A stretch of DNA of 7,849 bases from Syntrophomonadaceae bacterium (GTDB lineage: Bacteria; Bacillota; Dethiobacteria; DTU022): assembly GCA_003558195.1 (NCBI GenBank), contig PWMM01000179.1, positions 1 through 7,849 of the forward strand, read 5' to 3'. This document shows, piece after piece, positions 1-7,141 of the stretch. Position 1 is the first letter of the stretch; every line of letters begins with the position of its first letter. The notes beneath the pieces were generated by a model. That model did no database searches. It was not told the DNA's origin and worked only from the letters and a program-made list of their open reading frames with translations. The translations under genes and the position numbers were made by a program.

Positions 1-386
1 ACCAGGGCCAGGTAATAATCTCCGTCCGCAATGACTTTAAGATCATTATTATGCCCGGTTATTCCACTTTCAGATGGCTCTAATGTCTGGTTATTATTAC
101 TTTCCTGTCCATTCAATTCTTTCGGCTCACTTAGATCTTCATCTGGAGTTTCCTCTTTTTCTACTTCTGCAAAGGGATCGTTCACTTCCTGAATTTCTTT
201 GGCTTCATCTTCAATAATACCTTCAGGGAGAGCCTCTGAATCATTTTCTTCTCCTATTGCTGCCAGATCAAAATAAGAGCTCATTAATTCCGGTACTTTC
301 AACCATAAGTAGACAGCTCCCATAAATAGCAGAGCGATAAACATCAAAGCAAAAACTACTTTGTGTTTCTTTCTTTTCTTTCTCAA
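1..386 (-). CDS. Membrane-anchored protein with acidic linker, unknown function (3' end outside window)
   Basis: Only the first 128 codons are in the window; the gene continues past the left edge. The start is a TTG at 386-384. It is fixed by an in-frame TGA immediately upstream (389-387) and a GGGAGG ribosome binding site 8 nt before it; the first in-frame ATG would fall inside the membrane segment. The product begins with a strongly basic stretch (MRKKRKKHK), then one hydrophobic helix at about residues 10-29 with no cleavage site or lipobox, so it is probably an N-in membrane anchor with the rest outside. Residues about 45-112 are Glu/Asp/Ser/Asn-rich and look like a disordered linker. The last visible residues (DLKVIADGDYYLAL) look like the start of a folded domain that I cannot identify. 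It lies 55 nt downstream of the transketolase gene with no terminator between them, so co-transcription is likely. The gene call is solid; the function is unknown. Confidence 0.8.
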   Translation of the reverse strand, partial: MRKKRKKHKVVFALMFIALLFMGAVYLWLKVPELMSSYFDLAAIGEENDSEALPEGIIEDEAKEIQEVNDPFAEVEKEETPDEDLSEPKELNGQESNNNQTLEPSESGITGHNNDLKVIADGDYYLAL

Positions 387-394
387 TCAAATAT

Positions 395-400
395 CCTCCC
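395..400 (-). promoter_or_regulatory. Ribosome binding site deciding a TTG start
   Basis: GGGAGG on the minus strand, 8 nt upstream of the TTG at 386-384. Because TGA directly precedes that TTG in frame, no longer start is possible, and the spacing is ideal for this codon. Confidence 0.75.
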
Positions 401-441
401 TGATAGAATACTTTATAGACCGGGCCTTTACTGCTCAAAAT

Positions 442-2430
442 CTATTTAAGTTGAGCCTCAGCCCTCTTTATAATATTTTCTACTGAAAAGCCTTTCTTCT
501 CCATTACTACCGGACCGGGAGCAGAAGCCCCGAAACTATCAGTACCAATTATCTCACCCTTGGGGCCAGGCAAACTATCCCAACCAAGCGGGAGAGCCGC
601 TTCGATGATCAACCTGCGTTCAGAGCCAGAAGGTATAACTTGTTCCTTATACTTTTCATCTTGCCCCAGGAATAGTTCCCGGCTAACCATGCTGACTACT
701 CGTACACCATGACCTCTTTTTTCAAGTTCTAGTGCCGCTTTGAGAGCCAGGTGTAGCTCTGAACCGCTGGCAATCATAATCAGTTCAGGATTTTCGCTTT
801 GCTCCTGGTGAACTATATAGGCTCCCTTGAGGGCTTTTTCTCCGGTTCCTTGCAGCTGGGGCAGTTTTTGCCTGGAAAGAACAAGTGCTGTAGGGCCGCC
901 TCGGCGTTGCAAGGCATGCACCCAAGCTGCCGCCGTTTCTTTTCCATCAGCCGGTCTTAAAACATGCATATTAGGAATAGAACGTAAATTTGATAGCTGC
1001 TCTACAGGCTGATGAGTAGGACCATCTTCCCCAACAGCCAGACTGTCATGCGTATATACATAAACCACCGGTAACTCCATCATGGCTGCCAATCGTACCG
1101 AAGGTTTCATATAGTCGAAAAAAACGAGGAAGGTTGATCCAAAGGGGCGCAGACCGCCATGCAAAAACAAACCCGATAATATGGCTGCCATGGCATGTTC
1201 TCGAACACCAAAATGGATATTATTACCAGATGGATTGTCCGCTTGAAATTCCCCATAATCTCTCAAAGCGGTCTTCGTGGACGAGTTTAGATCAGCAGAA
1301 CCGCCGATCATATTAGGCAAGTATTCAGCTAAAACTTGCATAACCTGGCCTGAGGCCTCCCGGGTAGCCAAGGGTTTATCATCAAAATTCCATAACCTTT
1401 GATCTTTTATTAAATCTCCGGGTATTTTATGAGTAAACCAATCATTTAATTGATCAGCTAAATCAGGATACTCTCGGCAGTAATCTTCAAATAAACGATC
1501 CCATTCTTTCTTTTTTGCTAAAAGCGTCTGCCTGAAACCGGAGAAATGCTCATGAACATCCTTTGGAATATAAAAAGCTGGATCAAGAGGCCAGTTAAGA
1601 TTCTTCTTGGTTTTAATGGCTTCATCACTGCCCAGGGGCGCACCATGAGCACCGGCGGTTCCTTGTTTGCCTGGAGAGCCATAACCAATCTCTGTTCGAA
1701 CCATAATCAGGCTGGGGCGATTTTTTTCTTGCCTGGCTTCTGCAATAGCTTCGGCAATCATCTCGACATGATTTCCTTCTTTAATCTTTAATACCTGCCA
1801 GCCATATGCTTCAAAACGCTTTCCCACATCCTCAGTAAAAGTTAGCTCGGTACTACCATCAATGGTGATTTTATTATCATCATAGAGGCAAACTAATTTG
1901 CCTAACTTCAAATGGCCGGCCAGCGAAGCCGCTTCTGAAGAAATCCCTTCCATCATACAACCATCACCGGCATAGATATAGGTATAATGATCAATTAAAG
2001 GATATCCTCCCCGGTTAAATTCAGCAGCCAGGCGTCTTTCAGCAATGGCCATGCCGACAGCATTAGCAAAACCCTGACCAAGAGGCCCGGTCGTAGTTTC
2101 AACTCCCACAGTATGGCTATATTCTGGATGACCGGGGGACATACTACCCCACTGTCTAAAATTCTTTATATCTTCCAGGGGCAAATCATAACCGAATAGA
2201 TTGAGCAGGGCATAAAGGAGCATTGATCCATGCCCGGCAGAAAGAACAAAGCGATCCCGGTCAATCCACCCAGGGGTATCTGGGCAATGCTTGAGAAATT
2301 GAGTCCATAAAGTATAGCCCAGGGTTGCTCCACCCATCGGTAACCCAGGATGTCCTGAGCCGGCTTTTTCAATGGCGTCAACCGAAAGAAAACGAATAGT
2401 ATTTACAGCCTTTTCTTCTATCACATCCAA
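442..2430 (-). CDS. tkt: Transketolase (EC 2.2.1.1)
   Basis: Thiamine diphosphate- and divalent-metal-dependent cytosolic enzyme that moves two-carbon ketol units between sugar phosphates in the non-oxidative pentose phosphate pathway. At 662 residues it has the usual full length, and its numbering tracks the E. coli enzyme closely. N-terminal PP domain: GSGHPG around His27, SAGHGS with His67, GPLGQG at 115-120, and the cofactor motif GDG at 155-157 ending at Asn186. His263 sits in AHGAPLG. Pyr domain: Arg357, catalytic Glu411 in VREHAM, His461, and the second signature GEDGPTHQP with Asp469 and His473; Arg520 in LSRQ contacts substrate phosphate. A C-terminal domain follows from about residue 540. 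No key residue is missing. The start is TTG at 2430-2428, preceded directly by an in-frame TAA, with AGGGAG 10 nt upstream. The upstream lipoprotein gene stops 14 nt before it, so coupling is likely. A GTG two codons later is a less well spaced alternative start. Confidence 0.97.
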   Translation of the reverse strand: MDVIEEKAVNTIRFLSVDAIEKAGSGHPGLPMGGATLGYTLWTQFLKHCPDTPGWIDRDRFVLSAGHGSMLLYALLNLFGYDLPLEDIKNFRQWGSMSPGHPEYSHTVGVETTTGPLGQGFANAVGMAIAERRLAAEFNRGGYPLIDHYTYIYAGDGCMMEGISSEAASLAGHLKLGKLVCLYDDNKITIDGSTELTFTEDVGKRFEAYGWQVLKIKEGNHVEMIAEAIAEARQEKNRPSLIMVRTEIGYGSPGKQGTAGAHGAPLGSDEAIKTKKNLNWPLDPAFYIPKDVHEHFSGFRQTLLAKKKEWDRLFEDYCREYPDLADQLNDWFTHKIPGDLIKDQRLWNFDDKPLATREASGQVMQVLAEYLPNMIGGSADLNSSTKTALRDYGEFQADNPSGNNIHFGVREHAMAAILSGLFLHGGLRPFGSTFLVFFDYMKPSVRLAAMMELPVVYVYTHDSLAVGEDGPTHQPVEQLSNLRSIPNMHVLRPADGKETAAAWVHALQRRGGPTALVLSRQKLPQLQGTGEKALKGAYIVHQEQSENPELIMIASGSELHLALKAALELEKRGHGVRVVSMVSRELFLGQDEKYKEQVIPSGSERRLIIEAALPLGWDSLPGPKGEIIGTDSFGASAPGPVVMEKKGFSVENIIKRAEAQLK

Positions 2431-2440
2431 TTAGAATCAA

Positions 2441-2446
2441 CTCCCT
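2441..2446 (-). promoter_or_regulatory. tkt ribosome binding site overlapping the upstream stop codon
   Basis: AGGGAG on the minus strand lies 10 nt before the TTG start of tkt and shares bases with the TAG stop (2447-2445) of the lipoprotein gene. Ribosomes ending the lipoprotein would therefore sit on the tkt initiation region, a typical arrangement for translational coupling. Confidence 0.7.
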
Positions 2447-3080
2447 ATTCAGGTTTGTCTATAACCGTGATACTTATATCTAGAGCTACGAAGTCAATGG
2501 GATCAACTGTGAAGCTCCCTTCCTGATCTTTCCCCAGGATAACGCTTTCAATTTCAACCCGGAAACCTTCTTTTTCTTCAACCTGGCCTAGATCAAATAC
2601 CTGAAGGCCTTCTTGGGCAGGCTTCGGTTTAAGGTTTTCGATCTCAAACACATAATTTAATATGAGTTGCAAATCATGTTGAGCATAGTATTCTACATCA
2701 AAAGTTAATAATACCCATTCTACTTCAAAAACTTCTGTCTTTTCTACCAACCATATTATTCTACCCTTGTATTCACTGTCCCGGGTAAACTCGCCCACAA
2801 AACCGGGATCAGATTCTAGCAAACTGGGACTACTAATAATTTCAGAACTGGAGAGAACTAGTTGAGCATGGCTTAGAAGAGGCCAGAAATAGTTGGTTGC
2901 AGGCTCAAGGTCATCATCCTCTGGTTCTTCTTGAATAAGATCAGTTTCCTCAATTTCTTCTGCAGGTTTATCTTCTTCCTCTTCTACGATTTCAGGGTCG
3001 GGAGTACAACCACTACTTATTATTAAAAGAACCATTACCAACAAACCGGATAATAATATTATAAAGTTATACCTTCTCAT
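2445..3080 (-). CDS. Lipoprotein with acidic N-terminal linker, unknown function
   Basis: A 211-residue secreted lipoprotein of unknown role. Residues 1-25 form a type II signal peptide: MRRYN, a hydrophobic core, then the lipobox SSGC with Cys25 as the lipidated residue, which predicts attachment to the outer face of the cytoplasmic membrane. Residues 26-60 are a highly acidic linker (19 of 35 are Asp or Glu). Residues about 65-211 alternate hydrophobic and polar residues in a way that suggests a small all-beta domain. The end (FVALDISITVIDK) faintly recalls the last strands of Ig-like extracellular domains such as DUF4352, but I would not assign the family. The ATG start at 3080 has a purine-rich AGAAGGGAAAGTGA region upstream. 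The gene is followed by tkt with only 14 nt between stop and start, so the two very likely share a transcript, although the functional link to transketolase is not evident. Confidence 0.85.
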   Translation of the reverse strand: MRRYNFIILLSGLLVMVLLIISSGCTPDPEIVEEEEDKPAEEIEETDLIQEEPEDDDLEPATNYFWPLLSHAQLVLSSSEIISSPSLLESDPGFVGEFTRDSEYKGRIIWLVEKTEVFEVEWVLLTFDVEYYAQHDLQLILNYVFEIENLKPKPAQEGLQVFDLGQVEEKEGFRVEIESVILGKDQEGSFTVDPIDFVALDISITVIDKPE

Positions 3081-3263
3081 TTTGGTTCACTTTCCCTTCT
3101 TTAATACTCAACCCAATCCATCTAAAATCTAATTTAAAAAATTAAGCCTGGTAGTTGAAACTTTATTACTTCATTACGGTACTGTGACGGCAGATTTGTG
3201 ACAATTTGAAAGAAGTTAGTGAAATTAATGCTTAAGCAAGAACAAAATGGTATCAATAATAGA
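3081..3263. other. Intergenic gap between transporter A and the lipoprotein gene
   Basis: 183 nt without a gene. It probably contains the promoter of the lipoprotein-tkt unit, but no minus-strand -35/-10 pair is convincing; TTGTCA followed 17 nt later by TACCGT is the best and is weak. No hairpin with a T-tract follows the transporter stop, so read-through from transporter A is possible. Two small patterns are visible: a direct repeat TGTGAC at 3183-3188 and 3197-3202, and an AT-rich inverted repeat TAATTT/AAATTA at 3130-3144. Confidence 0.5.
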
Positions 3264-5069
3264 TTAAAAAGGCCAGAACAATGGTGCAATAATTATTATC
3301 ACAAAAAACACTAATAAACTCAACCCGGATCCATACTTTAAATAATCGATAGCCCGGTATCGACCCGGTTTTTGAACCAAAAGTGTCATGGGATGCCCCA
3401 TAGGCATCATAAAAGCAGCCGATGAACCAATGATTACCGCTATAACAAAAGTTTTGGGATTTAAGCTCAGCGCCTGGGCAGCATTCAATGCCACAGGCGT
3501 CATAATGACAGCTGCAGCAACATTATGCATGGGTTGAGTAAGAATGATACTGCCCAATGCCACTAAAGCCAGGACCATCAGAGGATTGTTATTGCTAACT
3601 ACAAGCAGCGTCTCTGCCAATAGCGATGAAGCGCCACTATTCTGCAATGCCAAACCAAGGGGATAAAGACAACCGATCATGATAATTGCCTGCCATTCAA
3701 TACTTGTATATATTTCCCTGGGTTTTAACAAGCCAATTAACACCATACAACCAGCACCCGTGAGGGAGGCAACAGCAATGGGCAGCCAATTTAAAGCAGC
3801 ACTAAGAATAACCAAAAGTAAAATCATAATCGCATATGGGCCATATGGACGCAGCTCCAGCGGGGCTTCTTCTCTTTGTGGTGCATGTAGCCAACGAAAG
3901 TTTTTCCCTGGTTTAAAACTTCTTGTCTTAACCCGATCTCCAAATAAAAGCAACCCATCTCCTTCTTGAAGAGCAATATGACCTATATCAGTCCGGTAGG
4001 GGGTGCCATCACGCCAAAGGGCAATCCCGCTCAGGCCGGTATTCTCACGGAAGTGAATTTCAGTTAAAGTTTTCCCAATATATGATGAACGTGGGGGTAC
4101 TACAACCTCAACCATTTCAGCTGTGCTGAGCGGCAATTTCTTTTGCTCACGAGGATGGCCTGCAAAAAAAAGCTCTTCGCTTTCAGATAACTCTTTGACT
4201 ATAGCTTCATTACCCAGTATAAGTAAAATGTCTCCATTTTTTATCCTGAGCTCTGTTTGCTCTGCAGGCATTTGCTGATCAGAACGAACCACGGCGACCA
4301 CACACAAACCATACCTTTCACCGAGCCCTAATTCCCTGATTGTTTTATTAACTGCCGAAGACTGCTCCAGGACCCATACTTCCCACAGCCGGTCATCTAA
4401 TCCATAAGTTTTGATCAGGTCAGGTCTATAATCATCAGGTCTATCGTTTGCGGGATCTACGGCTGGTAAAAACCGCCATCCCAGTAAAACACTATATAAA
4501 ACACCTGTTAAAAGTAAAATCGCTCCAAGAGGTAAAAACTCAAAAAGAGCAAAGCCATATCCGAGTTGCTCTTGAAGCAAGCTATTAACAACTAGATTAT
4601 GCGAAGCTCCAATTAAAGTCAGGTTTGCTCCAAGCAGGCAGGAAGTAACCAGCGGCAAAAGCAAGCGAGATCTTGAAACTCCGGCCTGGAAAGCCATTCT
4701 CATCAGGGTAGGAATGAAAAATAAAACCGTAGCAGTGACTATTATAAAACCTGCTATAAAACCAGGAAGGGCTGTTCCTGCGAGCATAAGACGCAAATCA
4801 CTTTTTCCAGTTAAGCGATTCAGGCTATCAGCTACACGTTTAACAACTCCACTGCGCACAAGCCCGGTAGTTATAACAAATAAAGAAGCTATCGTGATTA
4901 CTGCAGAACTACTAAACCCGGTAAAGATCTCGTTTGCATCAACCAGGCCGGTTATGAACAGGGAAAATGGAATGAAGAGTGGCACTATATCCATTCTCAC
5001 CCAGCCAGTAATAAATAATATTATTACTGCTGCCAGTATAATTGTTATTTGAATTATATCCAGGTTCAT
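3264..5069 (-). CDS. SLC13/DASS-family transporter with two RCK_C domains (transporter A, divergent motifs)
   Basis: A 601-residue polytopic membrane protein of the divalent anion:Na+ symporter (SLC13, CitT-like) superfamily. Hydrophobic helices fill about residues 4-200 and 408-599. Between them are two soluble RCK_C (TrkA_C) domains, about 228-297 and 318-385, each ending in the typical NGDILLILG or EGDGLLLFG turn. This is the layout of SLC13 permeases related to SAC1-type sulfate transporters and of many uncharacterised bacterial members. The family's paired substrate/Na+ motifs are altered: the first-half re-entrant loop reads FIIVTAT (residues 108-114) where transporter B has FMNNIGA. 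The GTPPN-type motif is GASHN (154-158), and the second-half GHQSNT is GHPMTL (558-563), while VVNN is PMHN (513-516). Substrate is unknown and ion coupling may differ. The ATG start at 5069 has TTAGGAG upstream with a 12-nt gap. It is a diverged paralogue of the gene at 5327-7111. Confidence 0.9.
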   Translation of the reverse strand: MNLDIIQITIILAAVIILFITGWVRMDIVPLFIPFSLFITGLVDANEIFTGFSSSAVITIASLFVITTGLVRSGVVKRVADSLNRLTGKSDLRLMLAGTALPGFIAGFIIVTATVLFFIPTLMRMAFQAGVSRSRLLLPLVTSCLLGANLTLIGASHNLVVNSLLQEQLGYGFALFEFLPLGAILLLTGVLYSVLLGWRFLPAVDPANDRPDDYRPDLIKTYGLDDRLWEVWVLEQSSAVNKTIRELGLGERYGLCVVAVVRSDQQMPAEQTELRIKNGDILLILGNEAIVKELSESEELFFAGHPREQKKLPLSTAEMVEVVVPPRSSYIGKTLTEIHFRENTGLSGIALWRDGTPYRTDIGHIALQEGDGLLLFGDRVKTRSFKPGKNFRWLHAPQREEAPLELRPYGPYAIMILLLVILSAALNWLPIAVASLTGAGCMVLIGLLKPREIYTSIEWQAIIMIGCLYPLGLALQNSGASSLLAETLLVVSNNNPLMVLALVALGSIILTQPMHNVAAAVIMTPVALNAAQALSLNPKTFVIAVIIGSSAAFMMPMGHPMTLLVQKPGRYRAIDYLKYGSGLSLLVFFVIIIIAPLFWPF

Positions 5070-5172
5070 AATTCGAGATAACTCCTAACTAAACTCTTTC
5101 CTGGTCTTTGCAGGCCTACTGATACTAAAATAAAAAGAAATGTTAAACTACTATTTGGGTAATGTTTGTGCC

Positions 5173-5194
5173 CCCGGGCTTCAACTCAAGCGGG
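5173..5194 (-). promoter_or_regulatory. Small hairpin in the leader of transporter A
   Basis: On the minus strand CCCGCTT pairs with AAGC-cc-GGG across a 6-nt loop: seven base pairs with a 2-nt bulge. No T-tract follows, so it is not an intrinsic terminator. It would lie in the 5' leader of transporter A if the promoter at 5296-5304 is used. Its function is unknown and it may be incidental. Confidence 0.25.
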
Positions 5195-5258
5195 TGAATA
5201 AAACGCTAGACATTGTCCTTGTTACTATGCAGGCCAGGTCTGCTCCACTTATATTACT

Positions 5259-5272
5259 ATAATATATATTAT
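5259..5272. repeat. Perfect 14-bp AT palindrome
   Basis: ATAATATATATTAT is its own reverse complement. It sits about 20-30 nt downstream of the candidate promoter of transporter A, where an operator could act, but simple AT sequences also produce such palindromes by chance. Confidence 0.3.
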
Positions 5273-5295
5273 TCCCAGTCATACAATGGTTTTTA

Positions 5296-5304
5296 ATTAT
5301 AACA
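5296..5304 (-). promoter_or_regulatory. Candidate extended -10 promoter for transporter A
   Basis: The minus strand reads TGTTATAAT: a consensus TATAAT preceded by TG one base away, the extended -10 form recognised by the housekeeping sigma factor. The -35 position is poor (TTCATT, 17 nt upstream), which extended -10 promoters tolerate. Transcription would start near 5289, giving a leader of roughly 220 nt before the ATG at 5069. AT richness makes a chance match possible. Confidence 0.4.
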
Positions 5305-5326
5305 TTTGCAAATTTAAAAATGAATA

Positions 5327-7111
5327 TTACAAGCCAGTAGGCCAAAACAAAACAATTAAAGGTATAGCAACTAGAACGATTAGGATCGTCAGAGGTAACC
5401 CCATTCGCCAATAATCAGAAAAATGATAGCCCCCGGGGCCCATAACCAAAGTATTGGACTGATGCCCGATAGGAGTAAGAAAAGCACAAGATGCTCCTAC
5501 AGCTACAGTCATGAGAAAGGGATCAGCTGAAGCGCCCACCCCTGATGCCACATTTAAGGCAACGGGAGCCATTAATAGTGCAGCTGCGGCATTGTTTACC
5601 ACATTAGATAAGAGAATAGTCAATACCATGATCAATCCCAGCGTAAACCAGGAGGCATGTTCACCGGCAAAGTTATATAAAGCATCACCGATCAGGCTGG
5701 CTCCACCGGTTGTTTCCAGGGCATTACTAACAGGGATCATTGCTCCGAGCAAAACAATAACTGGCCAATCAATGCTTTCATAGAGTTCTCTAAAAGTTAC
5801 AAATCCAAGCAAAACCATTAAGGCTGCAGCCAATGAAAAAGCAACCTGGATCGGCAATACTCCGGCTGCAGTAATACCTAAGGCAGTAAAAAATACAGCA
5901 AGACATAAAACCAACCGGGGAGGCTTACCTAAATTTAATCCTCGCTGTAACAAGGGCAAACAACCTAAAGTAGACATTACTTCCTTTAAAGCATCCGATC
6001 TGCCCTGAAGCAGTAAAACATCACCAGGCCGAAACCGGATCCGATCGGGGCGCGATTGAAGCCTGGCCCCTTCTCTAGATATACCAAGCAGGTTAATGCC
6101 ATAAATAGATCTCAGATTTAAAGATCGGGCCGTTTGACCCTCCAGGGCCGAGTTGTTAGTAACCACAGCTTCGGTAACAGTGATATCTTCTGACCTTAAA
6201 TCATCAGAACTTAATTTATCTGATTCAGCCAGCTTTAAACCGGTTACGTCGAGAAATTCTTTAAGATCTTCAGCATTAGCCTTAATAATAATATGGTCTT
6301 CTTCCTCAAAAACACGATAAGGTGATAGAAAAGGCAGCTTTTTCTTGTTACGAACCAATCCTACAACAATAACATCTCCATCTGTCGCACAGCCCAGCTC
6401 GAAAAGTCTTTTACCGGCATATTTTGTTCCTTTTGGAACATATACTTCAGTTAGATAATTATCAATTTCAAACAAATCTTCAGGAGAAGGTTGACCTTTA
6501 CGAGTAGGAATTAAACGCCAGCCGAAAGATACAATAAAAATTATACCAACTAATGCAACACCTAAACCTACTGGTGTAAAATCAAACATCCCGAACGGCT
6601 TTGCAGTTATTGTTTCCTCTCTAAAAAGGGATATAATTATATTGGGCGGGGTACCGATCTGAGTCATCAAGCCGCCTAAAAGTGAACCAAAAGCAAGTGG
6701 CATCAAAACCATAGAAGAAGAAAAGTTATTCTTCCGGGACATACGAATACCGATAGGCATAAATAAAGCCAGAGCCCCAATATTATTCATAAAAGCTGAA
6801 CAGATAGTTACAGCTGCTACCAGGACAACAAACTGAAGGTACTGACGGCTGTTAATCTTACCCATTAGCCTTACAATAAAATCAACCAGCCCTGAATTCA
6901 TTAAAGCGCGGCTTAGAATCAAAACTGCTGCTACGGTTATCACCGCTGGATGGCCAAATCCATAAAAAGCTTCATCACCGGGAACTATTCCAACTGTGGT
7001 TAAAAATAGCAGTGCCAGCAAAGCAACCAGGTCATAACGCCACCTGCCCCAAACAAAAAAAGCTAATGCCGCGGCCAATGAGAAAAAAACAACAATATGA
7101 TCTGCAATCAT
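5327..7111 (-). CDS. SLC13/DASS-family transporter with two RCK_C domains (transporter B)
   Basis: A 594-residue integral membrane permease of the SLC13/DASS superfamily, expected to import a small anion (dicarboxylate, sulfate or similar), usually with Na+. The first membrane half (about residues 4-200) contains AFMNNIGA (107-113) and the loop TQIGTPPNII (150-159). Two RCK_C (TrkA_C) domains follow at about 218-288 and 309-382, each with the usual GxxL/GD turns (for example FRPGDVLLLQG). The second membrane half (about 398-591) contains LSNVVNNAAAA (501-511) and PIGHQSNTLV (547-556), which includes the SNT motif that in characterised members lines the Na+/substrate site. All key motifs are intact, unlike in transporter A downstream. 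The ATG start at 7111 has GGGGAGG 9 nt upstream. The DUF4097 gene ends only 30 nt before it, so they are probably one operon. The substrate cannot be read from sequence. Confidence 0.93.
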   Translation of the reverse strand: MIADHIVVFFSLAAALAFFVWGRWRYDLVALLALLFLTTVGIVPGDEAFYGFGHPAVITVAAVLILSRALMNSGLVDFIVRLMGKINSRQYLQFVVLVAAVTICSAFMNNIGALALFMPIGIRMSRKNNFSSSMVLMPLAFGSLLGGLMTQIGTPPNIIISLFREETITAKPFGMFDFTPVGLGVALVGIIFIVSFGWRLIPTRKGQPSPEDLFEIDNYLTEVYVPKGTKYAGKRLFELGCATDGDVIVVGLVRNKKKLPFLSPYRVFEEEDHIIIKANAEDLKEFLDVTGLKLAESDKLSSDDLRSEDITVTEAVVTNNSALEGQTARSLNLRSIYGINLLGISREGARLQSRPDRIRFRPGDVLLLQGRSDALKEVMSTLGCLPLLQRGLNLGKPPRLVLCLAVFFTALGITAAGVLPIQVAFSLAAALMVLLGFVTFRELYESIDWPVIVLLGAMIPVSNALETTGGASLIGDALYNFAGEHASWFTLGLIMVLTILLSNVVNNAAAALLMAPVALNVASGVGASADPFLMTVAVGASCAFLTPIGHQSNTLVMGPGGYHFSDYWRMGLPLTILIVLVAIPLIVLFWPTGL

Positions 7112-7120
7112 TAGTGCTGC

Positions 7121-7127
7121 CCTCCCC
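7121..7127 (-). promoter_or_regulatory. Ribosome binding site of transporter B
   Basis: GGGGAGG on the minus strand, 9 nt before the ATG at 7111. It is a strong, well-spaced site that supports this start over internal ones and lies in the 30-nt gap after the DUF4097 stop. Confidence 0.7.
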
Positions 7128-7141
7128 TATAAGGCATTAGG

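Larger units (their letters stand above)
5070..5326. other. Intergenic gap between the two transporter genes
   Basis: 257 nt with no credible gene; the small minus-strand ORF crossing it is a shadow running out of the transporter B tail. On the minus strand it holds an extended -10 promoter close to the transporter B stop, a perfect AT palindrome, and a short hairpin, which would give transporter A a leader of about 220 nt. No known riboswitch or T-box pattern was recognised, and no intrinsic terminator follows transporter B. Confidence 0.5.

Noticed and set aside
387..441. Terminator between tkt and the left membrane protein
   Set aside because: No inverted repeat with a T-tract is present in these 55 nt.
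827..2381. Plus-strand ORFs at 827-1012, 1134-1316 and 1546-1791 and a minus-strand ORF at 2166-2381
   Set aside because: All lie inside the intact transketolase gene in other frames; their translations show no family features and they are shadows.
5173..5194. Rho-independent terminator after transporter B
   Set aside because: The stem is short and bulged, and no T-run follows on the minus strand.
5181..5411. Minus-strand ORF of 76 codons in the gap after transporter B
   Set aside because: It overlaps the C-terminal coding region of transporter B in another frame, has no good ribosome binding site and no recognisable sequence.
3679..5783. Plus-strand ORFs at 3679-3969, 4714-5052 and 5511-5783
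   Set aside because: They are antisense shadows of the two transporter genes, with basic, low-information translations.
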